Shown here in pieces: positions 7,299-13,614 of a stretch of 47,633 nucleotides of DNA. The stretch spans positions 1 through 47,633 of the forward strand of contig NZ_JABAFO010000014.1 in NCBI RefSeq assembly GCF_012843675.1. Direction: 5' to 3'. The position numbers were made by a program, and so were the translations under genes. This stretch comes from Lactobacillus sp. MRS-253-APC-2B. GTDB lineage: Bacteria; Bacillota; Bacilli; Lactobacillales; Lactobacillaceae. The notes under the pieces were generated by a model, which was not told where the DNA came from, searched no databases, and saw nothing but the letters and a program-made list of their open reading frames with translations. Within the stretch, counting starts at the first letter, position 1, and every line of letters begins with the position of its first letter.

Positions 7299-7355
7299 AA
7301 AAAGCACGCCTAATTATAACACTTGTAGCAGCTTATAAGTGTAACCGTGCTTTTT
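7299..7355 (+). terminator. Strong long-stem terminator
   Basis: AAAAAGCACG and CGTGCTTTTT form the base of a long stem, with a second internal stem ACACTT/AAGTGT. It is followed by GTTTTG. The symmetric A- and T-tracts make it possibly bidirectional. It separates the early operon from the ArpU-like gene. Confidence 0.8.
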
Positions 7356-7384
7356 GTTTTGAGTTGAGTTAAGGGGATGAAACT

Positions 7385-7819
7385 TTGGGAGTATTGTTTA
7401 AAACAAAACCGGTAGATAAAGTAAAGACCGGCGCAAACGTTAGAGCCTTTTTTAAAAATGACGTGCAAGAATTGCAAGCAATGGCTGGCAGAAAACTAAC
7501 CGGCTTTATTACATCCCCAAACTTAACCAAGACTGGCAGCAGCAACCACGCAATCAATGGCATTGAATCATGCTATTTAGAGGCAGTTAATGCTGACCAA
7601 GAATTAGAAACCATAGCGGCAGCCATTAACACGTGTAGCGAAAAAACTAAAAAGATAATTATCATGAGGTGCATTGAAGAACGGCCACACCGACAAATGG
7701 AGGAATATTTTTGCCTTAGCAGGTCGCAATATGGCTTGTATCAACAAAAGGCCCTTTGCGAGTTTGCCGAAAATTATGCTAGATACGGCAGAGAATTAAG
7801 AGTATTTGCTGAAAACTGA
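7385..7819 (+). CDS. ArpU-family late transcription regulator
   Basis: Predicted 144-residue protein from a TTG with AAGGGG 8 bases upstream. The middle and end (ETIAAAINTCSEKTKKIIIM, then RQMEEYFCLSRSQYGLYQQK) match the sigma-70 region 4-like helix-turn-helix of ArpU/RinA-type phage regulators of packaging and lysis genes. In phages this gene is the last of the early block and is followed by terminase and structural genes. Here only a terminator and non-coding repeats follow, so its normal target operon is missing. It may act in trans on a helper phage or be a leftover of one. Confidence 0.75.
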   Translation: MGVLFKTKPVDKVKTGANVRAFFKNDVQELQAMAGRKLTGFITSPNLTKTGSSNHAINGIESCYLEAVNADQELETIAAAINTCSEKTKKIIIMRCIEERPHRQMEEYFCLSRSQYGLYQQKALCEFAENYARYGRELRVFAEN

Positions 7820-7845
7820 ATTAGTTGTTTGAAAATGTAGGAATT

Positions 7846-7880
7846 AAAAGGGATCGGCGTTTTACCGACCCCCTTTTTTT
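7846..7880 (+). terminator. Terminator after the ArpU-like gene
   Basis: AAAAGGG-at-CGG pairs with CCG-ac-CCCCTTTT across a 6-base loop and runs into seven T residues. This is the last transcription stop of the element. Confidence 0.85.
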
Positions 7881-8200
7881 GCTGCCAGTGAGATAAGATC
7901 AAAATTGAGCCTATCTTGTTAACTAATGTTAACCTTAAACGCTAAAAGCTAGAAAATCAGAGGATCAAACGCAATGAAAAGCAGTAGCCGCTTATAGTTG
8001 ACCATTCATGTTTGATAAAGTCCAACATAGACAAGCGAAAATGAATCCAGTATTGGTTTTATCTATTTACCATGATTGACTTGGACAAAATTGGACAAAA
8101 CGGCCTTTTTACAAATTGGATGAAAGACATCAAGGCTTGGCAGAGCGATCATTTTCTCAACATATTGGGAAAAACGCCGCTTAAATGAGTCTAAATGTTA

Positions 8201-8228
8201 ATTCGACAGTCGAAAATTCGACAGTCGA
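8201..8228. repeat. Tandem 13-bp palindromic boxes
   Basis: ATTCGACAGTCGA occurs at 8201-8213 and 8216-8228, 15 bp apart. Each contains CGAC-a-GTCG, an odd-centred palindrome, so a dimeric protein would find two adjacent sites. No promoter is evident next to them. Confidence 0.65.
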
Positions 8229-8487
8229 GAAAATGGAGAGCCCAAAAATGGACTATCAAAAGCCCAGATCAAAATTGAGCGCGGCAGACCCGTAATTGCA
8301 TTTAAACGCTGCCTGATTGTGAAACTTAAAAAACCTAAAATCAGCGCCTAGAATTAGACAATATCAAGCAGCAAATGGCCGTTTTCAAGGGATGAATAAC
8401 AGCTAACAGTTCCTTGCTTACACAAAATAAAAAAGGCTGCTGCCGGCAACCTTGAAATGATATTCTTTTGAGTGCCGCCGTCAAAAC

Positions 8488-8521
8488 GTCAACAGAAAAA
8501 GTCAACAGAACGTCAACAGAA
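8488..8521. repeat. Three short iterons GTCAACAGAA
   Basis: The ten-base unit occurs at 8488-8497, 8501-8510 and 8512-8521, at 13- and 11-bp steps, i.e. roughly on one face of the helix. They lie about 150 bp from the presumed right boundary. Confidence 0.65.
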
Positions 8522-8671
8522 ATTAGAGTTCATATCAGCAAGCCTAAAATCAAGAATGCTGATATATCAACGATTGCGGGCCTTGACTGACAACCAAAAT
8601 ATCATGATAATAAATGTAAGTTAATTGAAAGTAATTTATATTTCGTTGCATCGGATGGAGGGGTGAGTCCG

Positions 8672-9169
8672 ATGACAATTGTTGAAATGGGGATAACGAT
8701 GCTTACGTATGAATTGATGGTCTATCATTGTTCAAAGGGTTACTGTGCTGTTTTGCCACCAGAGCTTAAGATGCTGGAAAGTCATTATCAACGGCAGATG
8801 TGCTTTACTGATGGACTGCCAGGAGAGCTGCTGAGCGGAACGGAGCGTGATAACGTCATCTTTCGCGGCCGCGCAGTTTTGGAGCAGGTACTAAACTGTG
8901 CACGCTTTGACAATCTAGAGCTGCCTGAGCCGATCAAGTGGTCAAAATGCCGTGATGCCCAGCCACAGCTCGAGTTTGTTCCAGTCGAGTGTCTTAAAAA
9001 AGGAACGATCCAGATTTATGAAGGTCGCCACGTGCGGTTTTATCACAACAGTCTCAAGGCACCGCTGATTAGCTGGGAAAGCCAAGGAATCAAGCTGGTT
9101 GATAAGCCACATCAAGCGGCGATTGTCGGTAATGCCTTTTTTGGACTTTGTTATGACTGGACAGCCTAG
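8672..9169 (+). CDS. Hypothetical protein at the element boundary
   Basis: Predicted 165-residue protein, not recognised. The ATG at 8672 is preferred to the GTG at 8663 because GGAGGGG ends 8 bases before the ATG. The protein is soluble, with an even mix of strands and helices and several cysteines (YHCSKGYCAV near residue 15), and has no signal peptide. Codon use is like the chromosomal genes to the right rather than the element to the left. It may be the first host gene, possibly with the element inserted just upstream of it. Confidence 0.6.
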   Translation: MTIVEMGITMLTYELMVYHCSKGYCAVLPPELKMLESHYQRQMCFTDGLPGELLSGTERDNVIFRGRAVLEQVLNCARFDNLELPEPIKWSKCRDAQPQLEFVPVECLKKGTIQIYEGRHVRFYHNSLKAPLISWESQGIKLVDKPHQAAIVGNAFFGLCYDWTA

Positions 9170-9367
9170 TCGGGATCATCAGAATAATGATCAATTGTTT
9201 AGATGATGTACAAGGCGGCAGTCAGAATTACGGAGATGAATTGGGCATCAATTAAGCTGTTTACATAATGGTTAATTTAAAATCGAACAGCCTAAATATT
9301 GCCGAGTAAACGAGTCACTGGTTCACTTAAAATCAGCGAGTTTCGGCAAACTATAATTAAACGATTA

Positions 9368-9389
9368 AGTCGCTTACGGGCGGCTTTTT
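9368..9389 (+). terminator. Terminator before the flavoprotein gene
   Basis: AGTCGC and GCGGCT (one G-T wobble) enclose a 6-base loop, followed by TTTTTA. It probably ends transcription from the gene at 8672. A TGCCGA/TCGGCA inverted repeat lies just upstream near 9300-9350. Confidence 0.6.
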
Positions 9390-9459
9390 ATGATTGGCAA
9401 TGATTGATAGGTTCAGTTAGACTAGAAATGAGACTAATTTGAGTAAAGGGATGAAATAA

Positions 9460-11286
9460 ATGCAGGCCAATGATGTTCAATGGAATGCCCAGTATGACGT
9501 GGTCGTTGTAGGTTTTGGCGGTGCTGGTGCCACGGCAGCGCGCTTTGCAGCAGATTCAGGAGCCCATGTGCTGCTGGTTGATGCGGCACCACTGGGAAGA
9601 GAAGGAGGCAATACGCGCTATGCCTCTCAGCACGTCGCAATGGGAAAGGGAATCGGCCAATTAACCAGATACTATCAGCAGCTTAATGATGATTTTTTGG
9701 TACCAGCCAAACTGATGCAGACCTACCTACGCGGGCTGGTGAATATGCCGGATTATTTTGAAAAATATCTGGGAGTTCGGGCCATCAGCTGGAAAGACGA
9801 CATTCGCTTGGGGGATCCAGTCGTACCCAAGCATTCATTGGCCGAATATCCTGAGCTTGATGACAGCGAGGCAGTTGATATTGCTCTGGTTCATCGGCGT
9901 GATAAGGATGCGGCCCTTTGGAAGATTCTGCGTCAAAACGTGATCGACCGTGCCAATTTGATTGACGTCTGGCTTAATACTCGGGCACGACACCTTTATC
10001 AAGATCCTCAAACTGGTATCGTCAAGGGTGTTCAGTTGCGGCGACGGGGCAAGAATTATAATATTGCCGCAAAAAATGGATTGGTACTGGCAACGGGTGG
10101 TTTTGAAAACAATCGCGAAATGATTCAGAACTACTTGCAAAAGCCAGCGTTAATGCCAATGGGGTCACTGTTCAACCGTGGAGATGGCATCAAAATGGCG
10201 CAAGAGGTACAGGCCAAACTGTGGCACATGGGCAACTATGAAAGTTTCGGTACGCTGGCGGGCCTAACGTTTGCAGAAGAAGGGACGCAGCATCGGGGGC
10301 GGGTCATCCAAAGCTGGTCACAGTTAAATCATGGCAGTATTTTCGTGATTGGCGATGATGGGACACGCTTTTTTGCCGAGAATCAACCGGCACGTCATGG
10401 ACATCTGTATTCACATGGCCACTGGGTATTGCCGCACTACCAAAAGCATCCCTATCTGGTATTTGATCAAGCCCAGTATGAGGTTTTTGAACAACAGGAA
10501 AAAGAGGATCGGCGCCTGCCTTATCCTAAATTCATGCAAAAACTGATCAGTGCGGATTCATTGCCGGAATTGGCCAAGCAGCTGCATGTTCCCGTGATCA
10601 GCCTGACGCAGACGGTTACTGATTTCAACCATTATAAAGAATTAGGGCGTGACTACCAAACGGGACGTGATACCGATACGATGCGTAAATTTGGTGCGGG
10701 TCCATACTATGCCATTGAACTGGCCAGCAACGTCTTGAATACGCAGGGTGGTCCACAGCATGATGAAAAGGCGCGCGTTTTAAACGTTGATGATCAGCCG
10801 ATTCCACATTTGTACAGTGCTGGAGAATTGGGAGGAATTGCCGCCAACTACTATCAAAGCGGTGGCAACCTGGCTGAATGTCTGATTTTTGGTAAGCTTG
10901 CCGGTGAGAATGCCGCCAAGCCAAAATCGGATGCGGTCAACGTAAAACGGCTGCATGATGCAGTGACCGTTCATATCAATGACTTGTTGGATATGTCGGC
11001 TCAGCATTATATGGTAGGACCGGATCAATACTTGGGCGTTTCAGATGATGGCATGGGTGGCCGGATCATCGTTCGAGTTACATACCAAAAGCAAAAACTG
11101 CAGCAGATCGAGATCTTGGAAAACCATGAAAATGAAGAGATCGGTCAGGCGGCCTTTGAGCAACTTGAAAAAAATATGATTAGAGCCAATACGTCAGACG
11201 TTGATGCAATCTCTGGCGCAACCACGACCAGCCGCGCGCTGAGTGAAGCCGTAGCTGATGCCTTAAGCAAAGTAAGACAGGTATAA
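9460..11286 (+). CDS. FAD-dependent fumarate reductase-type oxidoreductase with C-terminal FMN-binding domain
   Basis: Predicted 608-residue protein. Residues 12-45 form a dinucleotide-binding fold with VVVVGFGGAGATAARFA. The family's GGFENN and FNRGDG segments follow, and the FAD-domain closing motif LYSAGELGG lies near residue 455. Residues 515-605 are an FMN_bind domain ending in DAISGATTTS. That matches the flavinylation motif D-x-x-x-G-A-T, so FMN would be attached by ApbE to about Thr588. The family includes fumarate, urocanate and acrylate reductases. No signal peptide or haem motif is seen, so it is likely cytoplasmic and takes electrons from a soluble donor. It stands alone with its own terminator. 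The substrate cannot be told from sequence. Confidence 0.85.
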   Translation: MQANDVQWNAQYDVVVVGFGGAGATAARFAADSGAHVLLVDAAPLGREGGNTRYASQHVAMGKGIGQLTRYYQQLNDDFLVPAKLMQTYLRGLVNMPDYFEKYLGVRAISWKDDIRLGDPVVPKHSLAEYPELDDSEAVDIALVHRRDKDAALWKILRQNVIDRANLIDVWLNTRARHLYQDPQTGIVKGVQLRRRGKNYNIAAKNGLVLATGGFENNREMIQNYLQKPALMPMGSLFNRGDGIKMAQEVQAKLWHMGNYESFGTLAGLTFAEEGTQHRGRVIQSWSQLNHGSIFVIGDDGTRFFAENQPARHGHLYSHGHWVLPHYQKHPYLVFDQAQYEVFEQQEKEDRRLPYPKFMQKLISADSLPELAKQLHVPVISLTQTVTDFNHYKELGRDYQTGRDTDTMRKFGAGPYYAIELASNVLNTQGGPQHDEKARVLNVDDQPIPHLYSAGELGGIAANYYQSGGNLAECLIFGKLAGENAAKPKSDAVNVKRLHDAVTVHINDLLDMSAQHYMVGPDQYLGVSDDGMGGRIIVRVTYQKQKLQQIEILENHENEEIGQAAFEQLEKNMIRANTSDVDAISGATTTSRALSEAVADALSKVRQV

Positions 11287-11288
11287 AT

Positions 11289-11327
11289 AAAAACCGTCAT
11301 CGAACGTAGAATTCGATGACGGTTTTT
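11289..11327. terminator. Perfect bidirectional terminator
   Basis: AAAAACCGTCATCGAA pairs perfectly with TTCGATGACGGTTTTT over a 7-base loop. It directly follows the flavoprotein gene and, with an A-tract and a T-tract, can also end leftward transcripts from the intergenic region 11330-11750. Confidence 0.9.
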
Positions 11328-11333
11328 AATATT

Positions 11334-11417
11334 GTCAGCAGGCTCATGGATGTAATATGGATTAAATTTTTAATGATTAGAGTGAACAAGAGTCAGTCTT
11401 AAAATGAGCCTGTAGAC
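11334..11417. repeat. 14-bp imperfect inverted repeat
   Basis: GTCAGCAGGCTCAT at 11334-11347 pairs with ATGAGCCTGTAGAC at 11404-11417 (12 of 14 positions), separated by 56 bp. It could be the end of a small decayed mobile element or part of an RNA structure. Confidence 0.5.
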
Positions 11418-11590
11418 AAGGATGATCAGATGTGAAGCCTAAAAGTGGATTAAAGGGATTGAGAGTCTAACACTGTGGATTGGCGTTTCAGTGTTGCGGC
11501 TTCACAATTTTGAGGAAAGACGAATGATCGCCTTGAGGTTAAATTGAACATCCGGCCGTTTGAGTTGGCGTACCCAAACAGTAGAAGGAA

Positions 11591-11751
11591 GGGTCGGTCA
11601 AACGCTGGCAGACAGTCGATGGATTGACGTTGACGGACGTCGTTGGCGTGGCGTGGCCAGGATGATCGTCGTCGACTGTCGGCATGAGCGGTTTCACGAT
11701 AAAACAAGTTATGAAAGAAAGCAGAATCTGAAAACACTTTCCTTACGACCC
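11591..11751 (-). ncRNA. Candidate structured RNA, about 160 nt
   Basis: Nested complementary arms span this segment: GGGTCG 11591-11596 with CGACCC 11746-11751, AAACGC 11600-11605 with GCGGTTT 11688-11694, and GACAGTCGA 11611-11619 with TCGACTGTC 11672-11680. Small internal hairpins lie inside. This yields a long rod with its two ends paired. A leftward promoter lies directly at one end and a bidirectional terminator downstream. No open frame on either strand looks like a protein. It does not show the conserved features of SRP RNA or tmRNA. The strand is uncertain because one wobble pair favours the plus strand. The rest of 11330-11940 holds no recognisable gene. Confidence 0.4.
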
Positions 11752-11757
11752 ATAAAT

Positions 11758-11786
11758 ATAATAGTATAACGGTTTACTAAGTGCAA
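11758..11786 (-). promoter_or_regulatory. Leftward promoter into the structured region
   Basis: On the minus strand TTGCAC (11781-11786), a 17-bp spacer and TATTAT (11758-11763) form a good sigma-A promoter. The expected start is near 11751, which is where the structured segment begins. Confidence 0.5.
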
Positions 11787-11943
11787 GCCTTTTTTATAAA
11801 AAATCTGAATAAGATGGTGATTAAAGGGTTAAAAGTCTGTCTTAATAACGTTTTACCTAATCAAAGAAATTTTAGAAAAGAACAGCTATTTTGATCCGAA
11901 TCGCGCTAAAATAGAATCAATCAAATCAAAGGATGTGTTGTCT

Positions 11944-12168
11944 ATGAAATGTCCACATTGTAAGGTGCCATTAAAAGCCCATACCAAGATCTGCGCCGAT
12001 TGTGGTCACACAGTTAGGGCCGAACGCCAAAAGCGACAGCGCAATCTGCTTATCGGTATGCTGCTATTGATCAGACTGCTGCTGTCAATAGTATTGGTAG
12101 TTAAATTGTCCAAACAAAAAAAAATTAAAAAACAGGACTCAGAATCATGTTCTGGGTCCCGTTTTTAA
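11944..12168 (+). CDS. Zinc-ribbon protein with one membrane segment
   Basis: Predicted 74-residue protein. Residues 1-22 carry two CxxC pairs (CPHC and CADC), a zinc ribbon. A basic stretch follows, then a hydrophobic segment at about residues 36-56 and a lysine-rich tail. The ATG at 11944 has AAAGGA 10 bases upstream. Such short zinc-ribbon/TM proteins are common in lactobacilli and of unknown function. The last codons coincide with a terminator hairpin, so the natural carboxyl end may have been lost or rewritten; the tail DSESCSGSRF is encoded by the hairpin itself. Confidence 0.6.
   Translation: MKCPHCKVPLKAHTKICADCGHTVRAERQKRQRNLLIGMLLLIRLLLSIVLVVKLSKQKKIKKQDSESCSGSRF
12131..12166 (+). 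terminator. Terminator embedded in the end of the zinc-ribbon gene
   Basis: AACAGGACTCAGAA and TTCTGGGTCCCGTT pair (with two mismatched or wobble positions) across a short loop and are followed by TTTT. The T-tract contains the stop codon of the zinc-ribbon gene. Confidence 0.75.
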
Positions 12169-12578
12169 TTATGATGGATATGGAAATGGCCAGGTTCTTC
12201 ATGACCATCCAAATAGCGATTAACATACCAGATCAAGACGTAGTGCAGCTTAACCAAGATTTGATAGGCGTTTTGGGCACCAATGAGCTGGGGATGACGA
12301 CCAGATTTACGTAGCTGAGTCAGCAGCGTGGTCATTTCATCGTTTAATAAATGAGTTGACTGCAGTTTTTTAAGTCCATCCTCACTATTAAAATGCTTGT
12401 CCATGTCGGGGAACTCACGCTTAACCAGCTTGCGAATCAAACGGCCGCTGATCTCTCGGATCAAAAGTGCCTCAGTAGCATACTGACCATTGCGGTAGGC
12501 CTTTTCCGCCATCCGAGAAAGATGCTGCAGCTTATGCATGCCATGATAGGATTTTAAAAATGCGAAGTTACCAGCCAC
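12165..12578 (-). CDS. DUF4145-like protein
   Basis: Predicted 137-residue protein. The opening NFAFLKSYHGMHKLQHLSRM, followed by AEKAYRNGQYATEALLIREI and a long charged helix, resembles DUF4145, best known as the amino-terminal module of some type I restriction HsdR subunits, but here stand-alone. No nuclease or ATPase motif is present. A GGAGG-like box (aaggaggccgatcg) stands before the ATG. It converges on the zinc-ribbon gene, overlapping it by 4 bases. Function unknown. Confidence 0.6.
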   Translation of the reverse strand: MAGNFAFLKSYHGMHKLQHLSRMAEKAYRNGQYATEALLIREISGRLIRKLVKREFPDMDKHFNSEDGLKKLQSTHLLNDEMTTLLTQLRKSGRHPQLIGAQNAYQILVKLHYVLIWYVNRYLDGHEEPGHFHIHHN

Positions 12579-12721
12579 GATCGGCCTCCTTTTTTCGTAT
12601 GTATTATAACTATTTTATCATTGATCAAACTACGTGCGGCCTGGAGGATAATTTTTCTAAAAGCAGGTGGCTGATTGAGGATCGCCGGCAGCTACTATGC
12701 TTAATTTTGGGGGGGATTTTT

Positions 12722-13267
12722 ATGGAAAATAAATTAAAACTACTAAGCATCATTGGGCTAAGCAGTCTGCTTTTAGCGGGCTGTGGCAGCCAAAACCACG
12801 AAGATCATGCATCCTCGCATTCGCGATCCACATCACGGTCAGCCAGTCATCATCAAAAATCAACTGCCAAAAAGTCCAGCCATCATGCTGATAAAACCAG
12901 TTCATCGACTGCAGCGACAAACGAGTCCTCAGCTGCAAATCAGACCAGCTCCAGTCAGTCTGATTCACAATCGGCAACCAATTCGAGCACTCAAAATGGC
13001 ATTCAGGCTGAGCAGCATGCCATTAATTCGGTTCAGGAAGCCATTGCTGCAGTTGATGCCAAATATGGCAATGGCGATATTCAGTGGTCATATATGTCAG
13101 AAGGCAATGGTACGATGGCAACCGATGAGCATGGTCAGCCGGCCTATTGGATTCGTGGCCAAGACTCAGCGTATCGCAATGGTAACTACACGGCTGGCAG
13201 CTATGATGGACACGACTATTATGTTTATCCGGATGGCCGCATCGTACCACGGGAAGGTAATCAATAA
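12722..13267 (+). CDS. Secreted lipoprotein with Ser/His-rich linker
   Basis: Predicted 181-residue protein. Residues 1-20 form a lipoprotein signal peptide with the lipobox LLAGC, so it should be anchored by a lipidated Cys20. Residues 25-95 are low-complexity Ser, Thr, His, Gln and Asn. A small carboxyl domain (about 100-181) contains AVDAKYGNGDIQWSYM and DGHDYYVYPDGRIVP. The ATG follows a run of seven G residues by 6 bases. Similar serine-rich lipoproteins occur in lactobacilli; function unknown. The linker is typical of surface display across the wall. Confidence 0.75.
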   Translation: MENKLKLLSIIGLSSLLLAGCGSQNHEDHASSHSRSTSRSASHHQKSTAKKSSHHADKTSSSTAATNESSAANQTSSSQSDSQSATNSSTQNGIQAEQHAINSVQEAIAAVDAKYGNGDIQWSYMSEGNGTMATDEHGQPAYWIRGQDSAYRNGNYTAGSYDGHDYYVYPDGRIVPREGNQ

Positions 13268-13389
13268 CTAAAGAATTCGCAAATGCATTAACGTGGCGTA
13301 TGACTTGAATTAGAAAACGGAGCAGTCGCTGCTGCAACTGACCAAATGAATGGGGTTAGTTTTGGTTGAACGTTTTACTTAAACTACTA

Positions 13390-13419
13390 TTGACCATTTT
13401 GCCATGATACGACTAAAAT
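13390..13419 (+). promoter_or_regulatory. Promoter upstream of the LacI gene
   Basis: TTGACC (13390-13395), an 18-bp spacer and TAAAAT (13414-13419) form a plausible promoter. The resulting leader would be about 190 nt and include a small ORF. A second -10-like TATAAT occurs at about 13536. The rest of 13268-13559 shows no gene. Confidence 0.45.
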
Positions 13420-13559
13420 TGAGTTATTCATTTTTAACAACTAGCGTCATGGGCATAGGGCAAAACTGGATTCAAGAATGTGTCTGACGCAGCTATAACG
13501 ATCGTCTGGGTCAATCAATGATCCAAATGCAACCATATATAATGAATGAAAGGAGAATC

Positions 13560-13595
13560 ATGCCTGTTTTGCCAGCCCAGAAAAAGACTACTTGA
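13560..13595 (+). CDS. 11-residue upstream ORF before the LacI gene
   Basis: AAAGGAGAA stands 4 to 7 bases before an ATG opening an 11-codon frame (MPVLPAQKKTT) that stops 19 bases before the LacI start. It has a far better ribosome binding site than the LacI gene itself, and the two frames differ, so it may control LacI translation by coupling or attenuation. A frameshift that displaced the original LacI start is the alternative. Confidence 0.4.
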   Translation: MPVLPAQKKTT

Positions 13596-13614
13596 ATCGG
13601 CATGATGCTTGTTC

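Larger units (their letters stand above)
1..8640. mobile_element. Integrated phage-satellite-like (PICI-like) element, left end outside the window
   Basis: The block is AT-rich compared with the DNA to its right. It has one leftward repressor gene and then about a dozen small rightward genes: Xis/AlpA-like, Rha-like, a replication initiator with internal iterons, and ArpU-like. This regulator-replication-late-regulator layout is known from temperate phages and phage-inducible chromosomal islands. No integrase, primase, terminase, capsid or lysis gene is visible; an integrase could lie left of position 1. The right limit is put near 8640 because repeat-rich non-coding DNA ends there and a gene of chromosomal composition begins. 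No att site could be identified. A prophage remnant deleted for its late genes is the main alternative. Confidence 0.7.
7881..8640. other. Repeat-rich non-coding right end of the element
   Basis: About 760 bp without a credible gene. It contains TCAAAATTGAGC at 7899 and 8269, a GTTAAC-taat-GTTAAC pair near 7919, AATTGGACA near 8091, tandem TTCGACAGTCGA boxes, three GTCAACAGAA iterons, and an ATATCAGCA/TGCTGATAT hairpin at 8532-8565. Several of these words also occur at the left end. This is the expected place for an attachment site or packaging and recombination sites, but none could be defined. Confidence 0.6.

Noticed and set aside
8488-8521. Second possible short CRISPR array
   Set aside because: The units are ten bases with 1- to 3-base gaps; there are no real spacers.
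9448-9456. GGGATGAAA before the flavoprotein gene as a further copy of the element word
   Set aside because: It is the ribosome binding site of that gene in host DNA and lacks the ninth base C.
11450-11769. Two opposing open frames in the large intergenic region
   Set aside because: Neither has a ribosome binding site or protein-like composition. Both coincide with the nested inverted repeats.
12783-13271. Alternative frames in the lipoprotein gene
   Set aside because: They are shadows caused by the low-complexity Ser/His codons; the lipobox frame with a run of G before its ATG is clearly the gene.
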